From Ureibacillus galli (GTDB lineage: Bacteria; Bacillota; Bacilli; Bacillales_A; Planococcaceae): DNA of 64,000 bases. Below are positions 8,560 through 16,301 of this stretch, in pieces. The stretch's first letter is position 1. Each line of letters begins with the position of its first letter. Location: assembly GCF_014836845.1 (NCBI RefSeq), contig NZ_JACSQA010000001.1, forward strand, positions 277,054 to 341,053, written 5' to 3'. The position numbers were made by a program, and so were the translations under genes. Under the pieces are notes generated by a model. That model worked only from the letters and a program-made list of their open reading frames with translations, had not been told where the DNA came from and made no database searches.

Positions 8560-8596
8560 AGCTACTTCAAGATAAATCTCTTGAAGTAGCTTTTTC
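8560..8596 (+). terminator. Terminator of the GntR-DUF2848-MFS-amidase operon
   Basis: A perfect 13-bp stem (AGCTACTTCAAGA with TCTTGAAGTAGCT, 6-base loop) followed by TTTTT ends the operon. Confidence 0.9.
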
Positions 8597-8636
8597 TCTA
8601 TTTCTTTCCATCGAAAAATCTAAAAGAAGAAGTTCA

Positions 8637-8906
8637 TTAAAGCTTCACTTCTACTACAGTTCCATCCTTCAATTTCGTTTCAACAAGTGTAACACCACTG
8701 TTATGAGAGATTTCCTGCAACAAGTGCTTTAAATCTTTTCTTTCAATTTCTGGGAAAATGAATTTGCTACTTTCCTTTTTCATTGCGCGATTGATAATGC
8801 CAGTGATCCTTTTGGATGTAATAAATAAAGTAACGACGTGTAAAACTGCATAGGGAACCGGAATAAAGTATCGTTTACCCTTAACTGTCATCTTAACTTT
8901 TAACAT
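8637..8906 (-). CDS. Small hypothetical protein, C-terminus related to its upstream neighbour
   Basis: An 89-aa basic protein. It opens with MLKVKMTVKGKRYFIPVPY, has a hydrophobic stretch (YAVLHVVTLFI) and ends in LVETKLKDGTVVEVKL. The pattern MLKV ... G-x-x-V-x-V resembles the second half of the 129-aa protein just upstream (KMLKVRVKSEEGDNVNVNLPINLV ... DITSANGDKVSVVIE), so the two probably share a domain by duplication. It is third in the DUF2089 operon, starting 3 bases after the preceding stop. Function unknown. It is possibly part of a membrane-associated sensing complex (speculative). Confidence 0.7.
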   Translation of the reverse strand: MLKVKMTVKGKRYFIPVPYAVLHVVTLFITSKRITGIINRAMKKESSKFIFPEIERKDLKHLLQEISHNSGVTLVETKLKDGTVVEVKL

Positions 8907-8909
8907 AAT

Positions 8910-9299
8910 TTACTCAATCACCACAGAAACTTTATCGCCATTTGCCGATGTAATGTCAACAATTTGTCCGTCCAATTCATTTTCAATTGCTTCGATAAGC
9001 AAGTCAACGTTTATATCTTTTACATATTTTTCTGCCTCAGGTATTTTATCCGCAATATTTGTACCTACTTTTAAAACAGCCTTTACTAGATTAATCGGTA
9101 AATTCACATTGACATTATCACCTTCTTCGGATTTCACACGAACTTTTAACATTTTACTCCCATATGGGACTTCCTTTTTTAACGTTCCTTCGTCCGGTTG
9201 ATCATTACCTTGTAAAATACTAATTAATTCGCTCGCTTTTTCCTTATCTATTTTTCCTTCCTCCACGAGCGTTAAGACCCTTGAAATTTCGTCCTTCAT
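8910..9299 (-). CDS. SHOCT-like domain protein, YvlB N-terminal type
   Basis: A 129-aa protein. Residues 1-30 (EISRVLTLVEEGKIDKEKASELISIL) form the helical SHOCT-like/YvlB-type N-terminal module found in bacterial envelope-stress proteins. Residues 45-129 form a beta-rich domain shared with the 89-aa neighbour. Its ATG follows the TAA of the extended DUF2089 reading frame without a gap, which suggests translational coupling to that longer frame. No enzyme motif is seen. I infer a regulatory or sensing role only from the domain type. Confidence 0.75.
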   Translation of the reverse strand: MKDEISRVLTLVEEGKIDKEKASELISILQGNDQPDEGTLKKEVPYGSKMLKVRVKSEEGDNVNVNLPINLVKAVLKVGTNIADKIPEAEKYVKDINVDLLIEAIENELDGQIVDITSANGDKVSVVIE

Positions 9300-9670
9300 T
9301 TATAGTTCCTCCCCTTCTTTTAACAACTCAATGGCTTTCTCTGCCGTAATTTCCCCTTTTTCCAATAACGATACTATTTTTTTCTTATCTACTTCTTCTT
9401 TTGAGTGGAATATCCCAGAGTAGAGATAATTTCATCTAATTTTCCTCTGACCGTTGGATAGGAAATTCCGAGCTCCTTTTCGACCTCTTTAATATTGCCG
9501 CGGCATTTAAGAAAAATCTCAATAAAATGGAGCTGCTCTTGACCAAGTGTCGCCAGTTTTGTAACTTCAAATTCATTTTCTATTGTTGTCGTGCAGTGGT
9601 TACACTGTAACTTAGTTATTTTAAGTGCCTTACTGCAAACAGGACAATTAGTAAGTAAAGGATACGCCAT
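9300..9670 (-). pseudogene. DUF2089 zinc-ribbon/HTH protein gene with an apparent frameshift
   Basis: The annotatable frame 9670-9389 gives 93 aa. It has an N-terminal zinc ribbon (CPVCSKAL, CNHC at residues 8-27) and a helix-turn-helix-like stretch (KCRGNIKEVEKELGISYPTVRGKLDEI), ending at STQKKK. Directly downstream, in the minus-1 frame, sequence continues as EEVDKKKIVSLLEKGEITAE and on to KEGEEL with a stop at 9302-9300. This is a SHOCT-like helix like that of the next gene. Adding one A to the four-A run at 9399-9402 restores a 123-aa protein of the usual family layout. So the gene is either disrupted by a 1-base loss, frameshifted in translation, or affected by a sequence error. The 93-aa form keeps the DNA-binding part and may still work. 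Confidence 0.75.
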
Positions 9671-9953
9671 ACTGTTCTCCTTTCTTTATTTTAATCCTAT
9701 CATACACCATTCATTTTATTTTTTAAACTTATATTTAAATTTATTTATAATTTTTTATAATTTTATTTAAAAAATTAATTAATAAGTTAAATAAATTGAT
9801 TTTTTGGATGTGGTTGACTCGTAAAAAGCAAAATACTTTATTTAATAAGAAATAATATCATCCTTTAGCTTGATAACTAATAAAGGCACGGAAATATTCT
9901 CCTCGCCTTTAAAACATTTAGTTATCCCAAGAGATACTAGGCAAATGGTGTAC

Positions 9954-10703
9954 TTACCCTAGCTGCCGTTTAAATGCTCTACTTGCAAAAAAATAAGCGA
10001 TGATCATGATGCCGACGCACCATGCAAGTGCAATCCAAATATCGTCGCCAACAGCTCCTTCATACAAGAGGGTGCGAATGGCGTTTACGATTGACGTTAC
10101 AGGCTGGTTCTCAGCAAATAGGCGTATAAATTTAGGCATTGTTTCCGTAGGGACAAAAGCGGAACTAATAAAAGGTAAGAAAATTAGCGGGTATGAGTAG
10201 GCTGTCGCCCCTTCCATAGACTTCGCTTTCAACCCTGGAATGACCGCCAACCATGTCAGTGCTAGCGTGAACAGACCGATTATTCCAGCTACAGCGAGCC
10301 AATCTAAGAAATTAGCGCTGGAACGAAAGCCCATTAAAAGGGCTACCAAAATAACTACTACTAACGTTAACCCATTGGAAACAAGAGAGGTCAACACGTG
10401 AGCCCACATTATCGACGAACGCTTAATAGGCATCGTAATGAAACGGGCCATTAATCCACTCTTTACATCTGTAAATAACCGCAAGGATGTGTAAGCGACA
10501 CCGGATGCGATTGCCATCAGTAAGATTCCCGGTAATAAATAATTTACGTAATTATCTGTTCCTGTTTCGATGGCCCCACCAAAAACGTAGACAAATAGTA
10601 ACATCATCATAATCGGCGTGATCGCCACCGTAATAATCGTATCTGGACTGCGCATGATGTTACGCAGTAAACGACCAAGTAAAACCCCTGTTCTGTTTTT
10701 CAT
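9954..10703 (-). CDS. ABC-2 type permease (drug export, DrrB-like)
   Basis: A 249-aa membrane protein with about six segments and the ABC-2 permease pattern (GRLLRNIMRSPDTIITVAITP at the start; YSYPLIFLPFISSAFVPTETMP near residues 168-190). It is the membrane half of a drug or lipid exporter like daunorubicin resistance DrrAB. The ATG follows the ATPase stop codon without a gap (TAA-ATG), so the two are translationally coupled. It is last in the padR-DUF1048-ABC operon, so expression is probably induced by the ligand that PadR senses. The 280 bases to its right hold no gene. Confidence 0.88.
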   Translation of the reverse strand: MKNRTGVLLGRLLRNIMRSPDTIITVAITPIMMMLLFVYVFGGAIETGTDNYVNYLLPGILLMAIASGVAYTSLRLFTDVKSGLMARFITMPIKRSSIMWAHVLTSLVSNGLTLVVVILVALLMGFRSSANFLDWLAVAGIIGLFTLALTWLAVIPGLKAKSMEGATAYSYPLIFLPFISSAFVPTETMPKFIRLFAENQPVTSIVNAIRTLLYEGAVGDDIWIALAWCVGIMIIAYFFASRAFKRQLG

Positions 10704-11465
10704 TTACATTTCCTCCTTTTTACCAATAATCGCGAGGAAAATATCCTCTAATGTCGGCTGCTTTTCGATGTACTCCACTTTTGCTGGTGGGAACATCTCT
10801 TTTAGTTCAGTAAGGGTACCTGTCGTGATGATTTTTCCTTCATGCAGAATGGCGATTCGGTCCGCCAGTTGTTCTGCTTCTTCTAGATATTGAGTTGTCA
10901 GTAAGATCGTCGTACCACCATCTGCAAGTTCTTTAACGGTTTCCCACACTTCAATCCGTGCTTCGGGGTCTAACCCAGTTGTTGGTTCGTCGAGAAAAAT
11001 AACTGCTGGAGTACCAATTAGACTCATGGCGATATCAAGCCGACGCTTCATCCCACCTGAATACTGGTCTGCCCGACGATTGGCCGCATCCGTCAAACTA
11101 AACCTCGTTAGTAAATTGTCTGCGACTTGAGTAGGATTGGAAACTCCGCGTAATTTAGCAATCATCATTAGGTTCTCTCTCCCAGTGAGCATGCCATCTA
11201 AGGCTGCGAATTGCCCTGTTAAGCTGATACGCTGACGAACAAGATCGGGTTGGCGCTGGACATCAAAACCACAAATAGCCAACTCTCCTCCTTCAGCTTT
11301 CATCAACGTGGAGAGAATATGAACCGTCGTCGTTTTACCTGCCCCATTAGAACCTAATAGCGCAAAAATTTCACCCCGTTTCACATCAAAATCTACACCC
11401 TTTAATACTTCCTTGTCTTTAAAAGACTTCTTTAACCCTTTTACTGATATGGCTACATTGCTCAT
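10704..11465 (-). CDS. ABC transporter ATP-binding protein (DrrA-like)
   Basis: A 253-aa ATPase with a full set of motifs: Walker A GSNGAGKTT (about residues 38-46), Q-loop LTGQFAALDG, ABC signature QYSGGMKRRL (about 138), Walker B VIFLDEPTTGLD (about 158) and the H-loop region TTQYLEEAEQL. The LTGQ.AA.DG..TG.ENL pattern is typical of the DrrA/daunorubicin exporter subfamily. It energises the permease encoded directly downstream. A GGAGG site lies upstream. An operator-like site (11535-11550) lies between it and the DUF1048 gene. Confidence 0.92.
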   Translation of the reverse strand: MSNVAISVKGLKKSFKDKEVLKGVDFDVKRGEIFALLGSNGAGKTTTVHILSTLMKAEGGELAICGFDVQRQPDLVRQRISLTGQFAALDGMLTGRENLMMIAKLRGVSNPTQVADNLLTRFSLTDAANRRADQYSGGMKRRLDIAMSLIGTPAVIFLDEPTTGLDPEARIEVWETVKELADGGTTILLTTQYLEEAEQLADRIAILHEGKIITTGTLTELKEMFPPAKVEYIEKQPTLEDIFLAIIGKKEEM

Positions 11466-11534
11466 ATTTTTTCCTCCTTTTTAAGTAAACATCTTACAGA
11501 TTTATTCACCAACTACTTAGTTTCACAGATATTC

Positions 11535-11550
11535 AGTATCACTTACTACC
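11535..11550. promoter_or_regulatory. PadR operator-like site upstream of the ABC genes
   Basis: AGTATCACTTACTACC matches the motif upstream of padR (12398-12413). Both read AAGTRATACTGAATAT on the minus strand. It may give the ABC genes an additional PadR-responsive control point. Confidence 0.5.
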
Positions 11551-11627
11551 ACCTTAAAAAATAACTGAATAGTTTAGGTACCATTCATTTTTGTAACTAT
11601 CTATTCAGTCGGTATGATCTATAGAAT

Positions 11628-11969
11628 TTATTTTTTTCCGAATCGGTTCTTGATACTCTCATTTAAATTTTCACGATATTTGGCAACATAGGTTTTAGCG
11701 TTTGTCACTAGTTCGTCTGCGAAGGATGCCACGTCTTCCCCTGTAATATCCAGTACTTCTCTGCCATCTGCAGCACCCGCTTCAAACAACTCGATTAATT
11801 CGTATTGAATTTTCAGCATATCCATGCCGTTACCCGAAGCGAAATTCCACATGTAATTTTGAATTTTTTTAAATACAAACTGATAGTCCTCTGGCAAAGC
11901 TTCAACCCGTGCCATCATCATTTTGTACTCTTTTTTATCACCAATCATTTTTTTGAACATTTCCATCAT
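11628..11969 (-). CDS. DUF1048 family protein
   Basis: A 113-aa helical, cytoplasmic protein of the DUF1048 family, commonly encoded next to PadR regulators and DrrAB-type exporters. The stretch MMARVEALPEDYQFVFKKIQ and the following helix (GMDMLKIQYELIELFEAGAADGREVLDITGEDV) are typical. No catalytic residues are evident. GGAGG precedes the first of two adjacent Met codons. Position in the operon suggests a role in PadR signalling or exporter assembly, but this is inference. Confidence 0.82.
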   Translation of the reverse strand: MMEMFKKMIGDKKEYKMMMARVEALPEDYQFVFKKIQNYMWNFASGNGMDMLKIQYELIELFEAGAADGREVLDITGEDVASFADELVTNAKTYVAKYRENLNESIKNRFGKK

Positions 11970-12040
11970 TTTATTTATCCTCCTTTTTTATAAAGCTGAA
12001 TAAGATTTTCTAAAAATATTGAATAAAATATCTTATGCCG

Positions 12041-12361
12041 CTATGTTGACTTCAGAACGTTAATTTTCGATGATACAAAATCCCATTTTTTCCAAAATAA
12101 TTCAAGCTCTTGACGGCCAGCCTCATTAAGGGAGTAAAACTTACGGGGTGGCCCCATATCTGACGGTTTTTTTACTACGTTCACCAATTTTTTCTTTTCT
12201 AAACGCATAAGAATGGTGTAGACAGTCCCTTCCACCACTTCAGTAAACCCAAGCTGATTTAAGCGGCGAGTTATTTCATAGCCATAAGTTTCATGACGGC
12301 TAATAATTTCCAACACACAACCTTCAAGTGAACCTTTTAGCATTTCAGTTAAATTTTCCAT
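12041..12361 (-). CDS. PadR family transcriptional regulator
   Basis: A 106-aa winged-helix protein. PadR features are clear: LKGSLEGCVLEIISRHETYGYEI at residues 9-31, RLNQLGFTEVVEGTVYTILMRLEKK, and GPPRKFYSLNEAGRQEL. PadR repressors commonly respond to drugs or phenolics and control adjacent exporters. This one heads an operon with DUF1048 and an ABC exporter. Upstream lie two near-identical promoter-operator units and a further site, indicating autoregulation. The ATG follows GGAGG. Confidence 0.92.
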   Translation of the reverse strand: MENLTEMLKGSLEGCVLEIISRHETYGYEITRRLNQLGFTEVVEGTVYTILMRLEKKKLVNVVKKPSDMGPPRKFYSLNEAGRQELELFWKKWDFVSSKINVLKST

Positions 12362-12397
12362 GTTCAGAGCCTCCTCTATTCTGTCTGACTTATATTC

Positions 12398-12413
12398 AGT
12401 ATTACTTAGTACC
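12398..12413. promoter_or_regulatory. PadR operator-like site in the padR leader
   Basis: AGTATTACTTAGTACC lies 37 bases upstream of the padR start. It contains the AGTAnTACT core seen in the two promoter units and at 11535. Confidence 0.55.
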
Positions 12414-12455
12414 AGAGAAAAATTTTACTTAATAGCTTTTTGGAAAAAGGCTATT

Positions 12456-12506
12456 AAGTAATACTAACTACAACTACATTGTAACACTGAGTAGTGTAGG
12501 TGTCAA
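12456..12506 (-). promoter_or_regulatory. padR promoter-operator unit 1
   Basis: On the minus strand: TTGACA, a 17-base spacer, TACAAT, then the palindromic core AGTATTACT about 15 bases downstream. It is 41/51 identical to the unit at 12556-12606. Confidence 0.75.
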
Positions 12507-12555
12507 TTTTAAATTTAGCAATTTTTTAATTCCACTAATAAGCACTACAGATATC

Positions 12556-12606
12556 AAGTAATACTTACTACAGGTACATCGTAACACTAAGTAGATTGAC
12601 TGTCAA
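12556..12606 (-). promoter_or_regulatory. padR promoter-operator unit 2 (duplicate)
   Basis: Exactly 100 bp upstream of unit 1: TTGACA, 17 bases, TACGAT, then AGTATTACTT. Changes avoid the -35, the spacer length and the operator core, which implies that both copies are selected. Apart from these two units and the leader operator, the region 12362-12791 holds no gene. Confidence 0.7.
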
Positions 12607-12701
12607 CTGGATTTATAAAAAATTTTAAAGTTCTTTTATCTATTCTGTTCATTATTTCTGGGATGATTCATTGCCAACAATTTATCCCTTGAACTATACA
12701 T

Positions 12702-12737
12702 GAAGAAAGAGCACAAATTCTACTTTGAATTGCGCTC
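12702..12737 (-). terminator. Possible terminator of the 102-aa membrane protein gene
   Basis: GAGCGCAATTC and GAATTTGTGCTC pair imperfectly on the minus strand, followed by TCTTTCTT. The T run is weak. Confidence 0.4.
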
Positions 12738-12791
12738 GATTGTGGAAATATAAAATTTTATTGAGCCCTTTTCAATAACAACTGTTTACAT

Positions 12792-13100
12792 TTATTCCTT
12801 CGGTAATATTCCTTTAGTAATTTTCAGTAACAATTTGTTTAAAATCATTACACTTATATCGAGGACAATCAAGACGATGATAAGAAAAACAATATATTTA
12901 AGGATATTATTCGAAATTAATCCTACAATCCAATTTCCTCCATAGTATATTAAAATAAAGCCAATTAATGTTGCTAAAAGATAGGATAACCCGATCCCTA
13001 AAATTTGGCTTTTTGTCAGCTCCTTTAACGTTATTCTATTTTTAATAATCCGGTAAATGATGATTACAATAGATATAGTAATCAATAAATACTCCATCAC
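12792..13100 (-). CDS. Small membrane protein, 102 aa
   Basis: A very hydrophobic protein with about three membrane segments (residues 3-19, 33-53 and 64-93) and short Lys-rich loops (KNRITLKELTKSQ). A GGGGAGG site precedes the ATG. The family is not recognised. The pattern of three helices with basic ends is common among small Bacillales membrane proteins and does not indicate a function. It lies alone between argS and the PadR operon. The 256 bases to its right contain only the argS terminator. Confidence 0.65.
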   Translation of the reverse strand: MMEYLLITISIVIIIYRIIKNRITLKELTKSQILGIGLSYLLATLIGFILIYYGGNWIVGLISNNILKYIVFLIIVLIVLDISVMILNKLLLKITKGILPKE

Positions 13101-13317
13101 AATAACCTCCCCACTATTGACATAAGTGACGAATTAAACTCTTTATGTTTTTACCGTATTTAAATAAGGGTCAAACGTAATTTGGAACTTGAAGATGAAT
13201 TCGGTATAAACATTTACTCGGGCTTTACAACTAGAATTTTATAATAAAAAGAACAAAATAAGAATACGTATAGCCTTATTTTTGTCATAAAAAAACATAT
13301 ATTCTATTCATTTACAT

Positions 13318-13350
13318 AATAAAACTTCCCCTCTCAAGATTAGAGAGGGT
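13318..13350 (-). terminator. argS terminator
   Basis: CCCTCTC and GAGAGGG pair around a 7-base loop, followed by GAAGTTTTATT on the minus strand. Confidence 0.75.
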
Positions 13351-13356
13351 TCATTT

Positions 13357-15039
13357 TTACATCTCATTTGGTGCTTTAATACCTAATAATCGTAAAGATT
13401 CTTGTAAAAGGAGCGAAACCGCATAAGCAACTTTCAAACGCTCATTTTGTAATTCATCGTTCGTTAAAAACTTCGTATTTGCATAATATTTATTAAAGCT
13501 TCTTGCAAGTTGCAAACTAAATTTTGCGATAGTTGAAGGATTTGCTTGAACAAAAGCAGTTTCGATTACATGAGGAAAAGATTCAATAAGTTTTATCACT
13601 TCCCACGCTTCCCCATCTAAATAGGTTAGATGAGTATCCGTAAATGAAAATTCTCCTTTGCTTAGTAAAGTATGGATCCTCGCATTCGTATATTGAACAT
13701 ACGGTCCCGTTTCTCCTTCAAAAGTAACCATCTTTTCAATAGAAAATTCGATATCATTCATACGTTCATTTTTTAAGTCATTGAAAATAACCGCTCCAAT
13801 TCCGACCTCATTTGCTACCGTTTCTTTGTTTTTAAGGTGGGGGTTTTTTTCTTCAATATTTTCTCTCGCAGCTTGTATCGTTTCCGCTAACACATCGGCT
13901 AGTAAAACAACCTTCCCTTTACGAGTAGACATTTTTTTACCGTCCTTTAACATCATTCCGAACGGAACATGCATTAAATTTTCGGACCATTGATATCCCA
14001 TTTTCTTTAACACTGCAAACAATTGTTTAAAATGGAGGGACTGTTCATGACCAACCACATAAAAAATTTTAGCTGGTTCATATGACTTGTAACGGTAAAT
14101 GGCCGCTGCTAAATCGCGGGTCGCATATAAAGTGGCCCCATCCTTTTTCATTATTAAACAAGGTGGCATTTCTTTTAATGGAACAACCATCGCCCCATCG
14201 GATTCTTCAAGTAATCCTTTATTTGTTAATTCTTCTACAACGGGACCCATTTTATCGTTATAAAAGGCTTCACCATGGTAGGAATCAAAGGAAACACCTA
14301 ACATTTGATAAATGTCTTCAAACTCCTTTAACGAAGCATCTCGGAACCATTTCCATAATGAATGGGCTTCCTCATTGTCATCTTCAAGCGCTTTAAAAGC
14401 TTCTCTTGCTTTGTCATTTAACGACGCATCTTTTTCTGCTTCTTCATGAAACTTTACATAAATTTTTAATAACTCTTCAATAGGATTTTGTTCAATAGCC
14501 TGTTGATTGCCCCACAATTGATAGGCAACGATCAATTTCCCAAATTGGGTACCCCAATCTCCTAGATGATTAATGCGGATAGCTTCATAACCTAACTTCT
14601 CAGAAATGTTTGCTAACGCATTACCAATTACCGTGGAACGGAGATGTCCCATCGAAAAGGGCTTCGCAATATTGGGGGATGAAAAATCTAAAACGACTTT
14701 CTGACCATTTTTCCCTTTTGTTCCAAATTGCTGTTTTTCCAATAGCACCTTTTCAATTACATTTTTACCCACTTGTAGTTGATGAAAAAATACATTGACA
14801 TAGGCCTGTTCCGCACGCACTTCTTTTATAAAATCCCCTTGAATTTTTGCGGCGATTTCGTTTGCTATCAGTTGGGGCGATTTCTTCAACTTTTTCGCTA
14901 ATGTAAAACAAGGAAAAGAAACATCCCCTAAATGGGCATATTTAGGTTTTTCTAACATTAATTCGATTTCCTGTGCCGATAGACTTTCATTTAATGCCTT
15001 CGAGATAACGAATGCTAATTTCGTTTTCATTTTTTTCAT
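13357..15039 (-). CDS. argS: Arginyl-tRNA synthetase
   Basis: A 560-aa class I aminoacyl-tRNA synthetase that charges tRNA-Arg in the cytoplasm. It has an N-terminal tRNA-recognition domain (residues 1-110), the HIGH-type motif as FSMGHLRST (about 128-136), the KMS-type loop as KKMSTRKG (about 373), and a C-terminal anticodon-binding domain ending at LLGIKAPNEM. The length fits the family. It is preceded by a T-box leader with a CGC (Arg) specifier, so expression should rise when tRNA-Arg is uncharged. Genomes of this group may have a second, constitutive argS. That is not visible here. Confidence 0.96.
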   Translation of the reverse strand: MKKMKTKLAFVISKALNESLSAQEIELMLEKPKYAHLGDVSFPCFTLAKKLKKSPQLIANEIAAKIQGDFIKEVRAEQAYVNVFFHQLQVGKNVIEKVLLEKQQFGTKGKNGQKVVLDFSSPNIAKPFSMGHLRSTVIGNALANISEKLGYEAIRINHLGDWGTQFGKLIVAYQLWGNQQAIEQNPIEELLKIYVKFHEEAEKDASLNDKAREAFKALEDDNEEAHSLWKWFRDASLKEFEDIYQMLGVSFDSYHGEAFYNDKMGPVVEELTNKGLLEESDGAMVVPLKEMPPCLIMKKDGATLYATRDLAAAIYRYKSYEPAKIFYVVGHEQSLHFKQLFAVLKKMGYQWSENLMHVPFGMMLKDGKKMSTRKGKVVLLADVLAETIQAARENIEEKNPHLKNKETVANEVGIGAVIFNDLKNERMNDIEFSIEKMVTFEGETGPYVQYTNARIHTLLSKGEFSFTDTHLTYLDGEAWEVIKLIESFPHVIETAFVQANPSTIAKFSLQLARSFNKYYANTKFLTNDELQNERLKVAYAVSLLLQESLRLLGIKAPNEM

Positions 15040-15050
15040 CCTCCTCTAAA

Positions 15051-15290
15051 TAAAAAAGCTCCCGTCTCTATAAAAGAGACGAGAGCATAAATTCCCGTGG
15101 TACCACTCTAGTTGCCACAAACGTGACCGCTTTTCCGTTCATAACGGGGTGACTCCCCCGATCTTCTCTACTAAGTTTCAAGAAGTTTCTCCAAAGTGCG
15201 TTTCACTAATATTTTCAGTATTAGGCTCCCACCATCCCTAATTCGCTTTCCCTTCCATATTAGCTACTGTCTTTTTCATCGAATTTTTCA
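15051..15290 (-). promoter_or_regulatory. T-box riboswitch (Arg specifier) controlling argS
   Basis: On the minus strand the leader contains the stem I features (GATGGTGGGAGCC, then AAACGCACTTTGGAG), with specifier codon CGC at 15201-15199. It also has the T-box core GAGTGGTACCACGGG (15107-15093) and then a strong terminator hairpin (GCTCTCGTCTC with GAGACGGGAGC, followed by TTTTTT, 15087-15051). Uncharged tRNA-Arg would pair with the specifier and the T-box bulge and favour the antiterminator. Confidence 0.93.
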
Positions 15291-15379
15291 TTCATTAAAT
15301 TTAAATTGATTCTACAGAATCGTGAAATAAAATGCAAGAAAATTTTAATAATACAGTGATTTGAGCATTTCATCCATCG

Positions 15380-16291
15380 TTACGAGTCAGCTAACGTTAA
15401 TACCGGATAAACATATGGTTCCGTCGGCTCATCAATTACTTTCCAGCTAGTCGCTTTTATAACCGGTATTTCATATTCCCCGTATTTTGTAACATCTAAC
15501 ACGCCTTCAATTTCAAGCCAAGTATCTTCTTTAAAGGAATTTGCCTCTTTAAATTCCGCTAAAAGTCCTAAAATACTAGCATCCGCTATACAATGGGTGA
15601 TCATAAAGCGGGATACTACTAATTGATTTGAATTAACCCCATCTTCTTTAAAAACAAAGCCGCTCATTTTAATTGTTCTTCCTACATAATCTTTTGGTTG
15701 TTCATTTAATTCTTCATAATAAGTACCAAATATATCTTCTTGCATTTGGATCGTCTCACTATTCTCAAGTAACAATAACTTTTTCTCATATTCTTCATTT
15801 GATAAATAATTGTTATTAACTAATGGGACATGGTCACTAGAGTAAATATCAATATTTTCTTTATCTGTAAGAGTTGTTTCATTCAAAGGGGAAGTTTCCT
15901 TTTGATTTACTTGGGAAAAAATCGATCCTTTATTTGATGCAATGGTAGAATTTAAAGTAGCTGGTTCAAATGCAAATCCCGTAATAATAGGAAAAATCAT
16001 CACACTGTAACTGAATAATCTTGATAAATTAAATTGTTCATTACCATGGTCATGACCGTGATGACACCCAGGACCACATCCATGATGATGTCCTTTTCCT
16101 TTTCTTTGAAAAATACGGAAAAGCTGTACAAAAAACAAAACGATAAATATCCCAGCTGCTAATTTACTAATATTTTGATATTTCGGGTTAATATATTTCA
16201 TAATGTCACCAGACAAATGTAAATCAAGGAAAAACAAAACAAAAACGCCTAATACAATAGCCTTGATAAAATGTTGCAAGTGAAACTGCAT
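15380..16291 (-). CDS. ycgQ: YcgQ/TIGR03943-type membrane protein with His-rich loop
   Basis: A 303-aa protein of the YcgQ (TIGR03943) family, encoded directly after its partner permease. Two N-terminal membrane segments flank a cytoplasmic or exposed metal-binding-like stretch (HHHGCGPGCHHGHDHG, about residues 72-88). A third segment (YSVMIFPIITGF) and a long extracytoplasmic domain follow, ending in a beta-rich region (KMSGFVFKEDG; CIADASILGLL) typical of the family. The family function is not firmly established, but the His/Cys cluster suggests metal (zinc) handling (inference). The start is 10 bases after the permease stop. Confidence 0.88.
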   Translation of the reverse strand: MQFHLQHFIKAIVLGVFVLFFLDLHLSGDIMKYINPKYQNISKLAAGIFIVLFFVQLFRIFQRKGKGHHHGCGPGCHHGHDHGNEQFNLSRLFSYSVMIFPIITGFAFEPATLNSTIASNKGSIFSQVNQKETSPLNETTLTDKENIDIYSSDHVPLVNNNYLSNEEYEKKLLLLENSETIQMQEDIFGTYYEELNEQPKDYVGRTIKMSGFVFKEDGVNSNQLVVSRFMITHCIADASILGLLAEFKEANSFKEDTWLEIEGVLDVTKYGEYEIPVIKATSWKVIDEPTEPYVYPVLTLADS

Positions 16292-16301
16292 AGAATCACC
16301 C

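Noticed and set aside
9389..9410. Programmed -1 frameshift in DUF2089
   Set aside because: No X-XXY-YYZ slippery heptamer fits the reading frame, only four A in a row, and no clear stimulatory structure. A lost base is simpler.
14082..14396. Plus-strand ORF of 104 codons inside argS
   Set aside because: Antisense to a strongly conserved enzyme gene, no start signals.
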